NCBI GenBank assembly: GCA_010909165.1
Contig: MU008168.1
Coordinates: 434,001-498,000 of the forward strand
DNA: 64,000 nucleotides
DNA from: Anthoceros angustus
Lineage: Eukaryota > Streptophyta > Anthocerotopsida > Anthocerotales > Anthocerotaceae
Direction: 5' to 3'
Shown here: in pieces, positions 10,501 to 22,468 of the stretch
How the letters are laid out: each line of letters begins with the position of its first letter
How positions within the stretch are numbered: the stretch's first letter is position 1
Program-made: the position numbers and the translations under genes
Notes under the pieces: model-generated
Seen by the model: only the letters and a program-made list of their open reading frames with translations
What the model was told of the DNA's origin: nothing
The model's database searches: none

Positions 10501-12775
10501 CACACACACACAAGCCACAGTGCTCCCACCAATCAGCGCCACACATTTGCAGCACGCCAAGCGGACAAGCCACACACCTCTTCCACGCACTAAACCACAA
10601 CACATGTCACAAGCCACGGTTGCTCCACCAATCCACATGCCACACATTTGCAGGCCAAGCTCACCAACCACAGGCCTCTCTTCCACATACTACACAACCA
10701 TCGCCACACCTCTTCCACGCACCCTAAACCACACCACAAGCCACACCTCTTCCACATACCACACAAGCCAGTGCTCCCACCAATCACCCATACATTTGCA
10801 ACCACACACCTTAAGCTCACGTACGGGCCTCTCTTCCATGCACTACATACATACGCCTACACCTCTTGCACACAACCTAAGCCACACCACATAAGCCACA
10901 AGGCACCCACCAGGCGCACCCACCAATTTGCGCCACCCATTTGCCACACCTGCCAAGCTCACCGACTCCTCTTCCATGCACCACAGATATGTTCCACACC
11001 TCTTCCACACACCACCACACAACCCACATTGCACCCACCAATTTTTGCATACCCGTTTAAGCCACACAAGCTCACCGACCACGGCCTCTTCCATGCACCA
11101 CACCATGTGCCACACCTCTTCCACACACCATAAACACCACACAAGCCACAGTGCTCCCACCAATCAGCCACACATTTGCAGCCAAACACGCCAAGCGGAA
11201 AGCCACACCTCTTCCACGCACCTAAACCACAACACATGTCACAAGCCACAGTGCTCCCACCAATCCACATGCCACACATTTGCAGCCATACCTGCCAAGC
11301 TCACCAACCACAGGCCTCTCTTCCACATACTACACAACCATGCGCCACACCTCTTCCACGCACCCTAAACCACAACACATGTCACAATACGCGTTCTCCC
11401 ACCAATCCACATGCCACATTTGCAGCCATACACCTTAAGCTCACCAACCAGGCCTCTCTTCCATACTACACAACCATGCCCACCTCTTCCGCACTCTAAA
11501 CCACAACACACAAGCCACAACGCACCCACCAGCGCACCCACCAATCCACATGCCACACATTTGTAGCCACACCTCTTCCACGCACCTAAACCACAACACA
11601 CAAGCCACAACGCACCCACCAATCTACACACCACACACCTGCAGCCACACCTCTTCCACAAACCCTAAACCACAACACACAAGCCACAACGCACCCACCA
11701 ATCTACACACACATTTGCAGCCACACCTCTTCCACAAACCCTAAACCACACACACACAAGCCACAACGCACCAACCTACACACACCACTCATTTGCACAC
11801 CTACCTAGCTCACGGGCCCTCTTAGTGGGCCATAGGAGTTCATGTGCCACACCTCTTCCACACACTAAACCACACCACAAGCCACAACGCACCCACCAAT
11901 CAGCCACCGTGCTCCCACCAATCTGCACGCCATACATTTGCAACCACACCGCTTAAGCTCACGACACGGCCTCTCTTCCATGCACTACACATACATACGC
12001 CACACCTCTTGCACACAACCTAAGCCACACCACATAAGCCACAAGGCACCCACCAGCACCCACCAATTTGCACGCCACCCATTTGCCACACCGCCAAGCT
12101 CACCGACCGACTCCTCTTCCATGCACCACACGGATATGTTCCACACCTCTTCCACACACCATAAACCACACCACACAACCCACATTGCACCCCACCAATT
12201 TGCATACCCGTTTGCAGCCACACCGCCAAGCTCACCCTCTTCCATGCACCACGGACATGTGCCACACCTCTTCCACACACCATAAACCACACCACACAAG
12301 CCACAGTGCTCCCACCAATCTGCCACACATTTGCAGCCAAACGCCGCGCAGACAAGCCACACCTCTTCCACGCACCTAAACCACAACACATGTCACAAGC
12401 CACGGTGCTCCAATCCACATGCCACACATGCCATACCGCCAAGCTCACCAACCACAGGCCTCTCTTCCACATACTACACAACCATCGCCACACCTCTTCC
12501 ACGCACCTAAACCACAACACATGTCACAAGCCACGCGTGCTCCCACCAATCCACATGCCACATTTGCAGCCATACCGCTAAGCTCACCAACCACAGGCCT
12601 CTCTTCCATACTACACAACCATCGCCACACCTCTTCCGCACACTCTACATGACACCACACAGCTACCATGCTCCCACCAATGCATGCCACACATTTGTAG
12701 CCATACTTGCCAAGCTCACCAATTACGGGCCTCTCTACCATGCACTACAGGACATGTGCCACATTTCTTTCACAC
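7505..12775. repeat. CA-rich tandem satellite, array 1 (about 35 units)
   Basis: Units of roughly 130-150 bp recur with the anchor words CCACACCTCTTCCACACACC, AAACCACACCACACAAGCCA, CACACATTTGCAGCCACACC and GCCAAGCTCACCAGCCACGG. The strand shown is almost free of G runs and very rich in CA/CC. Copies vary mainly by short deletions rather than substitutions. The long apparent open frames here in many phases are by-products of the low-complexity repeat, not genes. Confidence 0.93.
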
Positions 12776-13990
12776 ACCCATTTTGAATATATTATGCGTA
12801 ACTATAAATCGCATATATAGAGGCAATGTCCCTTAAATTCCCGATCTCGAGATTTGAGTGTCGCTTGGGTTACTTGCTTTTTAAATACATACCATAGTAT
12901 ACAAAAGCGTACTATGACCCTATGGCGGAACAAATCGAGGTTTTCCACAAAGGAATCCTCCTTGGTGGTGTTTTGTACTAGCGGTTGGGCTTTATGCACC
13001 TTTGCTTTGGCCTCTTGATTCTTCCTTTACAACAAGCCCTTTTAAAAGACTTTGTATCATGAGTTGAGCGAGGAACCCTCCCTCTTTCAAGTGTCCTTGA
13101 GGCAAGATAGGTACAAGTCATCAACGGAAGCAAGGCAGCTCTTCCCTCCTTTCATGACCCTCTTCACAGACGGTTTTAAGGGGTTGCATGCGCATGCATC
13201 CTTACTCGACAAACAATTGGGCCAGACCAATTCCAGTCCATCCTTTTGGACCCTTCTATTCCAAGGCCCACAACAATCGTCTCTATTCTTGTTCTATGAT
13301 GGGCGTAGGAGCTTGGGATTGGCTTGCCTATGCATCTGATTTCACATCGCACCTATAACCTTTACTATAGCGATGCGCCTGCGTTTGGACTTGGTTCGTG
13401 AGTGGCTTTTCACTTCAGCCAGTAAATGTGGCTTTGCCCTAGACATATGTGGGATGCATCTTGCTCGTTGTCCCGGTGAGTCAACATATTACCACCCATG
13501 ATGCCATTCGTGATGTTATATTTGCAATAGCTCGTGAATGTGGGTGTATGGCTTGGAGGAGAACTAGGCTTTACCTAGGAATAGCCGATTAGAGCCGACT
13601 TCTATCTCGTTCGGGGTGATCAAGTCTCCGTGACAGATGTGGCAGTTACTGACCCAACATAGAACACCACCTTTGAATAGATTATCCTATCTAGTCAAGT
13701 TGGGCCGATGCTTGCTGACGGCTTCCAAGGTTACTAAGTATAGAGGAATGCAGTCAAACCACCTCTTCATCCGTTTGCCTTGGAGATATGGGCATTGGCT
13801 TGCAGACCACCTCTTCATCCGCTTGCCTTGGAGATATAGGCGTTGGCTAAGAACTTTGATAAATTGATGGAGTCCTTCATGGATTCTGCTATGTGTGGGT
13901 ACCTCTTTCCTATCGGTAGTAGTTTAGGTCCTACTATGGGCATGGAGACGCAACCCGAAAGAGGGGGCGAGTGTGGTTCCGTTACGGGGG
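12776..13990 (+). mobile_element. LINE ORF C-terminal fragment, copy 2 (about 1.2 kb)
   Basis: This is a longer copy than copy 1. It starts at CCCATTTTGAATATATTATG, includes about 570 bp upstream of the zinc-knuckle region, and ends at the GAGTGTGGTTCC border. Several short deletions relative to copies 1 and 3 (for example in the LVQRVAF and LERYGALA segments) and stop codons make it non-functional. The match to copy 3 runs over the whole length, with identical borders to the satellite on each side. Confidence 0.65.
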
Positions 13991-16900
13991 CCCGGGCGAG
14001 TGAAAGCAGCCACACCTCTTCCACAAACTCTAAACCACACCACACAAGCCACGGTGCTCCCACCAATCTGCACGCCACACATTTGCAGCCACACCTGCCA
14101 GGCTCACCAACCACAGTCCCTCTTCCATGCACCACACAGACATGTGCCACACCTCTTCCACACAACCTAAACCATACCACACAAGCCATGATGCTCTCAC
14201 CAATCTGCACGCCACACATTTGCAGCCACGCCTGCCAAGCTCACCAACCACGAGCCCCTGTTCCACAGACATGTGCCACACCTTTTCCACACACCCTAAA
14301 CCGCAGTACACAACCCATCTAAGCAGCCACACCTCTTCGACAAACCCTAAACCACACCAACAAAGCCACAACGCGCCCACCACAACGCGCCCACCAATCA
14401 GCCACCGTGCTTCCACCAATGTGCACGCCACACATTTGCAGCCACACCTGCCAAGCTCACCAGCCACGACCTTTCTTCCACATACTCCACAGACATGTGC
14501 CACACCTCTTTCACACACCCTACACCACACCACACAAGCCACGGTGCTCTCACCAATCCACATGCCACACATTTGCAGCCACACCTTCCAGGCTCACCAG
14601 CCACGGGCCTCTTTTCCACATACTACACAAACATGTGCCACACCTCTTCCACACACCCTAAACCGTACCACACAAGCCACGGTGCTCCCACCAATGTGCA
14701 CGCCACACATTTGCAGCCACACACCTTAGCTCCGACCTTGGGCCTCTCTTCCACATACTACACAAACATGTGCCACACCTCTTCCTTTTGACACCACAAG
14801 CCACGGTGCTCCACACGCCACATTGCACCACACACTTAAGCTCACCGACCACGGGCCTCTCTTCCACATACTACACAAACATGTGCCTCTTCCACACACC
14901 TAAACCACACGACAGCCACCGCGCCCACCAATCTGCCGCCACACATTTGCAGCCACACCACACAAGCCGTTGGCACACCTCTTCCACACACCCTAAACCA
15001 CACCACACAAACCCTAAACCACACACCGGGCTCACCAACCACACCACATGCCACACATTTGTAGCCACACCTCTTCCACGCAGCCTAAACCACATTGACA
15101 TACAAGCCACATTGCACACACCAATTTGCACGCCACACATTTGCAGCCACACACCGCCAAGTGACAAGCCACACCTCTTCCACACATCACACAGACATGT
15201 GCCACACCTCTTCCACATGTGCCACACCTCTTCCACACACCTTAAACCACACCACACAAGCCACCGCCCCACCAATCTGCCGCCACACATTTGCAGCCAC
15301 ACCACACAAGCCGGTGGCACACCTCTTCCACACACCCTAAACCACACCACACAAGCCACGCGCCCACCACACCACCAATCCACGTGCCACACATTTGTAG
15401 CCACACCTCTTCCACGCAGCCTAAACCACATTGACATACAAGCCACATTGCACACACCAATTTGCACGCCACACATTTGCAGCCACACACCGCCAAGTGA
15501 CAAGCCACACCTCTTCCACATCACACGGACATGTGCCACCTCTTCCACATGTGCCACACCTCTTCCACACACCTTAAACCACACCACACAAGCCACCGCC
15601 CCACCAATCTGCCGCCACACATTTGCAGCCACACCACACAAGCCGGTGGCACACCTCTTCCACACACCCTAAACCACACCACACAAGCCACGCGCTCACC
15701 AGGCACCCACCAATCCACGTGCCACACATTTGTAGCCACACCTCTTCCACGCAGCCTAAACCACATTGACATACAAGCCACATTGCACACACCAATTTGC
15801 ACGCCACACATTTGCAGCCACACGCCAGGTGACAAGCCACACCTCTTCCACATCACACGGACATGTGCCACCTCTTCCACATGTGCCACCTCTTCCACAC
15901 ACCTTAAACCACACCACACAAGCCACAGCGCACCCACCACACAACCATGCCACATTTGTAGCACCCCTTCCACGGACCCTAAACCACATTGACACATGCC
16001 ACAATGCACCCACAGCGCACCCACCAATCCATGTGCCACACATTTGCCACACACCACTTAGCTAAGTAGCCACTTCTTCCACAGTAAACCACACGGACAA
16101 GCCACAATGCACCTCCAATCTACACACCACATTTGCAGCCACACCTCCCTAGCTCACTAGCCGGGCCCTCTTAGTGGGCCATACACCTCACTTGCCAAGC
16201 TAAGCGGCACACCTCTTCCACAAACCCTAAACCACACCACACAAGCCACAACGCACCCACCAATCAGCCATTGTGCTTCTACCCATCGACCACGGCCCTC
16301 TTCCACACACCACATCGAGCCACACCTCTTCCACTAAACCACACCACACAAGCCACGATGCTCTCATCAATCATCGCCACACATTTGCGCCACACCTTAA
16401 GCTCACTAGCCAGGCCCTCTTCCATGCACCACACACGGATATGTGCCACAACTCTTTCACACACCATAAACCACACCACAAGCCACATTGCACCTACCAA
16501 TTTGCCGCGCCACATTTGCGGCCACACGCCAAGCTCACCGACCACGACTCCTCTTCCACACATCACACGAGACATGCGACACGCTTCACCTAAACCCTAC
16601 CACAAGCCACATTGCACCCACCAATTTGCCGCCACATTTGCGTACACACCTTAGCTCACTAACCACACCTCTTTCACGCCTCTAAACCACAACACACACA
16701 AGCCACCACACCACCAATCCACATGCCACATTTGTAGCCACACCTCTTCCACGCACCTAAACCACAACACACAAGCCACGCACCACCAATCTACACACCA
16801 CACTGCGCCACACCTCTTCCACAAACCCTAAACCACAACACACAAGCCACAACGCACCCACCAATCTACACACCACACATTTGCAGCCACACCTCTTCCA

Positions 16901-17864
16901 CAAACCCTAAACCACACCACACAAGCCACAACGCACCCCCCAACCTACACACCACTCATTTGCAGCCACACCTACCTAGCTCACCAGCCCCGGGCCCTCT
17001 TCCGTGGGCCATAGGAGTTCATGTGCCACACCTCTTCCACACACCCTAAACCACACCACACAAGCCACAACGCACCCACCAATCAGCCACCGTGCTCCCA
17101 CCAATCTGCACGCCATACATTTGCAACCACACCTGCCAAGCTCACCAGCCACGGGCCTCTCTTCCATGCACTACACATACATACGCCACACCTCTTGCAC
17201 ACAACCTAAGCCACACCACATAAGCCACAAGGCACCCACCAGCGCACCCACCAATTTGCACGCCACCCATTTGCAGCCACACCTGCCAAGCTCACCAGCC
17301 ACGACTCCTCTTCCATGCACCACACAGATATGTTCCACACCTCTTCCACACACCATAAACCACACCACACAACCCACATTGCACCCCACCAATTTGCACG
17401 CCACCCGTTTGCAGCCACACCTGCCAAGCTCACCAGCCATGGCCCCTCTTCCATGCACCACACAGCCATGTGCCACACCTCTTCCACACACCATAAACCA
17501 CACCACACAAGCCACGGTGCTCCCACCAATCTGCCCACACATTTGCAGCCAAACACAAGCGATGCCACACCTCTTCCACGCACCCTAAACCACAATACAT
17601 GTCACAAGCCACAGTGCTCCCACCAATCCACATGCCACATTTGCAGCCATACCTTGCTCACCAACCACGGGCCTCTCTTCCACATACACACAACCATGCG
17701 CCACACCTCTTCCACACCTCTTCCACACTCTACACAGACAAGCTACCATGCTCCCACCAATCGCATGCCACACATTTGTAGCCATACTTGCCAAGCTCAC
17801 CAATTACGGGCCTCTCTACCATGCACTACACGGACATGTGCCACATTTCTTTCACACACCCATT
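13991..17864. repeat. CA-rich tandem satellite, array 2 (about 27 units)
   Basis: The satellite is the same as at 7.5-12.8 kb and starts at the same junction (GTGAAAGCAGCCACACCTC). The units at about 14.0-14.7 kb and 17.0-17.5 kb are the fullest, with regular anchors about 130-160 bp apart. Between them many units carry internal short deletions. A subset of units shares a longer block (the TTGACATACAAGCCACATTG type) that recurs at about 8.56, 15.09, 15.43 and 15.77 kb, so there is higher-order duplication within and between arrays. Confidence 0.92.
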
Positions 17865-19097
17865 TTGAATATATTATGCGTAACTATAAATCGCATATAT
17901 AGAGGCAATGTCCCTTAAATTCCCGATCTCGAGATTTGAGTGTCGCTTGGTTACTTTTAAATACATACCATAGTATACAAAAGCGTACTATGACCCTATG
18001 GCGGAACAAGTCGGGTTTTCCACAAAGGAATCCTCCTTGGTGGTGTTTTGTACTAGCGTTGGGCTTTATGCGCTTTGCTTTGGCCTCTTGATTCTTCCTT
18101 TACAACAAGCCCTTTTAAAAGACTTTGTATCATGAGTTGAGCAGAACCCTCCCTCTTTCAAGTGTCCTTGAGGCAAGATAGGTACAAGTCATCAACGGAA
18201 GCAAGGCAGCTCTTCCCTCCTTTCATGACCCTCTTCACAGACGGTTTTAAGGGGTTGCATGCGCAGGCATCCTTTCTCGACAAACAATTGGGCCAGACCA
18301 ATTCCAGTCCATCCTTTTGGACCCTTCTATTCCAAGGCCCACAACAATCGTCTCTATTCTTGTTCTATGATGGGCGTAGGAGCTTGGCTGTTGGCTTGCC
18401 TATGCATCTGAGAGATTTCACATCGCACCTATAACCTTTACTATAGCGATGCGCTTCCGTTTGGACTTGGTTCAGCGAGTGGCTTTTTCACTTCGTACCT
18501 GTAAATGTGGCTTTGCCCTAGACATATGTGGGATGCATCTTGCTCGTTGTCCCAGCGGGGGCCAACATATTACCACCCATGATGCCATTCGTGATGTTAT
18601 ATTTGCAATAGCTCGTGAATGTGGGTGTATGGCTTGGAGGGAGAACTAGGCTTTACCTACAGGAATGACAGTTAGAGCCGACTTCTATCTCATTCAGGGT
18701 GATCAAGTCTCCGTGACAGATGTGGCAGTTACTGACCCAACATAGAACACCACCTTTGAATAGTAATATTATCCTATACCGTCCAAGTTGGACAGTAGCT
18801 AGGGGCGACGGCTTCCAAGGTTACTAAGTATAGAGGAATGCAGTCAAACCACCTCTTCATCCGTTTGCCTTGGAGAGATATGGAGCGTTGGCTTGCATGC
18901 AGACCACCTCTTCTTCATCCGCTTGCCTTGGAGAGATATAGAGGGTTGGCTAAGAACTTTGATAAATTGATGGAGTCCTTCATGGATTCTGCTATGTGTG
19001 GGTACCTCTTTCCTATCGGTAGTAGTTTAGGTCCTACTATGGGCATGGAGACGCAACCCGAAAGAGGGGGCGAGTGTGGTTCCGTTACGGGGGCCCG
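17865..19097 (+). mobile_element. LINE ORF C-terminal fragment, copy 3, bordering the guanylate kinase gene
   Basis: This is the best preserved copy. From about 18,449 it reads MRFRLDLVQRV, TCKCGFALDICGMHLARCP, GG-HITTHDAIRD, IARECG, then VRADF and DVAVTDP, followed by ASKVTKYRGMQ and, after a local duplication, LAKNFDKLMESFMDSA. Stops remain between segments. The element border (GAGTGTGGTTCCGTTACGGGGGCCCGGG) is shared with copy 2, after which unique DNA of the kelch-guanylate kinase locus starts. Confidence 0.68.
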
Positions 19098-19521
19098 GGC
19101 TCTTGGTTGGGCAGACGTAACCGCCCTGGCCGCGTTCTTTGTCATGGGAACCGGTCAGGAACGAGTACCGGTGGTCATGTCATGTTGCGTGTGTCCGGCG
19201 GGATACATGGGTGGCTGGAGTTGGAGCATTGCAGCAGCGGGGGCAGATTTAGGTGAAGGTCGAAATGTGGGGGGCTTGTGGGGAAGAGGCATGAAGGGGA
19301 GCAGAGATGGGGAGCAGATACAGGCATTCGCCAAAGCTTGGTGCTTCGGGGAAGTGGGTGGGCAGGCTGACGATCACTTTGACTGCTCTGGGTGTCAGCT
19401 TCGTTGCTTGCAAGGTGGGATATGGGGTATGCGAATTTAGAATTTGCCTCATGTTGCGCTTCAGGGTTCCGCCCCTGGATGAGACTTGTTTTGATTTGTT
19501 TTGTTTTGCGTTGCATTGCAG

Positions 19522-22468
19522 GTGTTTAGAGAATGGCAAGCCTGCGGCAAGGTTCGCTACTCGTGGAGACCTGTGGCCAAGACCCGGCCTCTTCTTCCAA
19601 AGTATGCCCACTCGTTGACGGCTCTGAAGAGCAACGACGGGAGGTACCCCAAGGTGGGAACCAGAGAAAGGCAAATGGGCAGGCAGTTGCAGAGAAGGCA
19701 GCATCAGTCTTGTGGTTTTCACACTCCCCTGTATGGTGTGAAACACTTCAGGTGTTTGTTATGGGGGGAGATGGAATTGTGTCGGAGTCCCTGGATGTGC
19801 ATGTGCTGGATCAATCGCTGGCTTCGTGGAGAGTGGTGGGTGCTACTTGTGAGGATGGGCGGAGTTCCCAAGCTACAACTCATAGACGATGGAGTCATAC
19901 ATCCTCAGGTAAATGAGGTGGTAGGTGATCTTGTGAACGTGGTGTGGAGTGTGATGTGGAGCACGTGAAGCATCCGTGGCCTTGTTTTCTTGATTGTAGG
20001 TGTTGGCAGATCCATTTTTGTATTTGGAGGCCATCTCGTGGGAACACAAGTATCCAGCAGCTCCTTGCTTATCCATGCATCTCACAACGCGCGGAGGTCC
20101 CACAGTCCCATGCCGGCACGGGAAACAGTAAGTGGAAACAAAGTAAGGGGGTCATCATTGGCTTTGTGCACAACTGTGGCGTGGAGCGCTAAACTGAGAT
20201 GCTGCAATTGTTGCAGGCTGAAATTCTGGAGTTTGATGGCGACAGTTTTGTGTGGAGTACGCCCTCCTTGCATGGAAGGCCACCTTGTGCCCGCTGTTCA
20301 CATACATCTACCGTAGTTGGAACGAGAATTGTAATTGCCTGACCTGGTTTGCGCACTTGGACTTGGCGTTGTGCTTCAAACCGTGCATACATGGTGGTTT
20401 GGTGTGTACAAGTGTGGTGACATGACTTTGGAACTTGTCTCTCTGTTCCAGTTTGTGTTTGGTGGTTATGGTGAAGGAGTTCCGCTGAACGATGTACACA
20501 TTCTTGACACATTCTTGGGGACTTGGTAAGTTAGGGCTATTATGAGATGACACCTGATCAATCTTGACTGACTGCAGGTCGGAAGAGACCGCGATTCCCC
20601 CTGATCCTTCCATGACAAGTACCTTTTGTGGGTATGTAGGATAACTCCAAAGGTGATTGGTACACCTCCATCACCTCGCTGCTCTCATACTGCTTGTGTG
20701 GTTGATCATGGCAAGCGAATTATGATATACGGAGGTTATGGTGTCGGCCACGAAAAAGATATATGGTTCCTGGAGGTCTCTGACTGCGTGTCCGCCACTC
20801 ATGATAACTTCTGAAGAACTTTTTGATGTCGTTGGATATGTGCATACGCTTGGGACTGAGGTTTTCTGTTCGAGTGACTTCCGTTCGCCCTTCACAGATA
20901 AACACTCCATTTGTGAGAACCCAAGAGGAACTGGCAGGAACTGAAGTTGTAGCCTGGAGCAAGGGGATTATTGGTGAGGTTCCCCAACCTGTTGTCCTAT
21001 GCGGCCCCTCTGGCGTCGGGAAAAGCTCACTTATAAAGAAGTTGTTAGAAGACTTCCCAGATAGGTTTGGGTTCTCAGTGAGCCATACTACTCGCCAGCC
21101 GCGAGAGCAGGAGGTGCACGGAGTTCACTATTACTTCACGACTCGTGAAGTGATGGAAGCTGATATTGAGGACGGAAAGTTTCTTGAGTCAGCAGAAGTC
21201 CACGGCAACCTTTACGGGACCAGTATCGCCGCCATCGAAGCTGTGGGAAACGCCCAACAAGTAGCGGACACCTACTTTCATCCACAGACCTTTTTCTTCT
21301 CATTCAGTATATTGGTGCCAAAATTTCTGTAGTGTTAAAAAGCAGATTCTCTGAAATGCAGAGGTGCCTTTTGGATATAGATGTGCAAGGGGCTCGGCTA
21401 GTAAAGCACAGCTCTTTCCGTGCTCTATTCATCTTCATAGCACCTCCTACGTATGAAGACTTGGAGCAGCGAATTCGTGGAAGGTGAGACTTTACTATTT
21501 TTTCTTTTGCTACTCTAAATTGTAGTCTTCAATCTAGTGATAGTAGGCCACCCAGGTGCATATCTCTGACAATGGTTCAGGGGCACAGAGACTGAAGAGG
21601 AAGTAAGGAAGAGGTTGAGAAGTGCAAGAACAGAACTCCAAGAAGGCCAAAACTTGTGGTTGTTTGATCATATTTTAGTAAATGATAATTTTGATCAAAC
21701 ATATCAACAGCTTAAGGTAATTACGGATAAAATCTCCATCATATGAATCCTTACTTGCAATAATATTAAAATTCTGATTCTCTTTTGTTAAAAAATGTAG
21801 AAATTATTAGATTTGGATTGCTCTTGTATCCAACTATGCCCAGAATTGGAACAATGTGAGATCGAAAACCCACTTTGCTCGTATTGTATTCAACATGAAA
21901 ATAGGACACCACTACAAAATTGTAAGCATTGAGCTTAGCAATTCAACCAAGACAACTAGTCTAGAAGCGCAATTTAGCCTTAATTGCAAATATCACTCTT
22001 TGTAGGTATAGTGGAACATGAAGGGCGATCTGCTCATATAGCGGTAGCCATAGGAACTAGAGTGTTCATTTATGGTGGAATCAAACTTGGAGGGAGAGCA
22101 AGCAACGAATTGTAAGCCAAGCTTAGCTGTTCACTTTTGATGCTTTATATATCTACATTATAGTATTTCTTGACATCATCCATCTAATATCTTTAAATCC
22201 AATGTCTTCAACATGCAGGTTAGTACTTGAAGTAGGAAGCATAGTAGGAGGTGCACCTGGGGCAACGAGGAATTTAAAATGGTTGCGCTCAGAACCGGAA
22301 TATAACTATTCGGACTTGAATTTGTGGTCACCAACACGACTATCTGCTAGGTATAATCATCAAGCTGTGAAAATAAGTGCTGATGAAATCTTAGTAACAG
22401 GTGGATTCAATGGAAAGGCCCCTTTAGCTGATAGCTTTGTAATCAAGATATCAAAGGAACGAATATAA
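19522..22468 (+). CDS. Kelch-guanylate kinase-kelch protein (plant AGK-type), first exon(s) unresolved
   Basis: Twelve exons join in phase: 19522-19653, 19752-19908, 20000-20049, 20217-20330, 20452-20525, 20640-20775, 20898-21260, 21362-21483, 21581-21716, 21801-21921, 22006-22111 and 22219-22468, giving 586 residues plus an unplaced N-terminus. Exons 1-6 encode kelch blades ([48 protein letters not shown]). Exon 7 opens with NTPFVR and TEVVAWSKG, as in Arabidopsis AGK1/AGK2, followed by the P-loop GPSGVGKS (21003-21026), [14 protein letters not shown] and GVHYYF. Exons 8-9 give [12 protein letters not shown] and the lid region [15 protein letters not shown]. It phosphorylates GMP/dGMP to the diphosphate with ATP. 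Unusually, exons 11-12 return to kelch sequence ([35 protein letters not shown]). The start codon probably lies in an exon between 19.1 and 19.45 kb. Confidence 0.9.

Noticed and set aside
7505-17864. Dozens of His/Thr/Pro- or Cys/Trp/Val-rich open frames
   Set aside because: They are translations of the CA-rich satellite in different phases, without start context or domains.
7505-17864. CRISPR-like array of regular repeats
   Set aside because: Units are contiguous diverged satellite monomers without unique spacers, in a eukaryotic genome.
20578-20639. Exon starting at 20578 in the guanylate kinase gene (52 bp intron)
   Set aside because: It runs into a stop and cannot join the next kelch exon in phase. 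An intron 20526-20639 gives a continuous [19 protein letters not shown] kelch blade.
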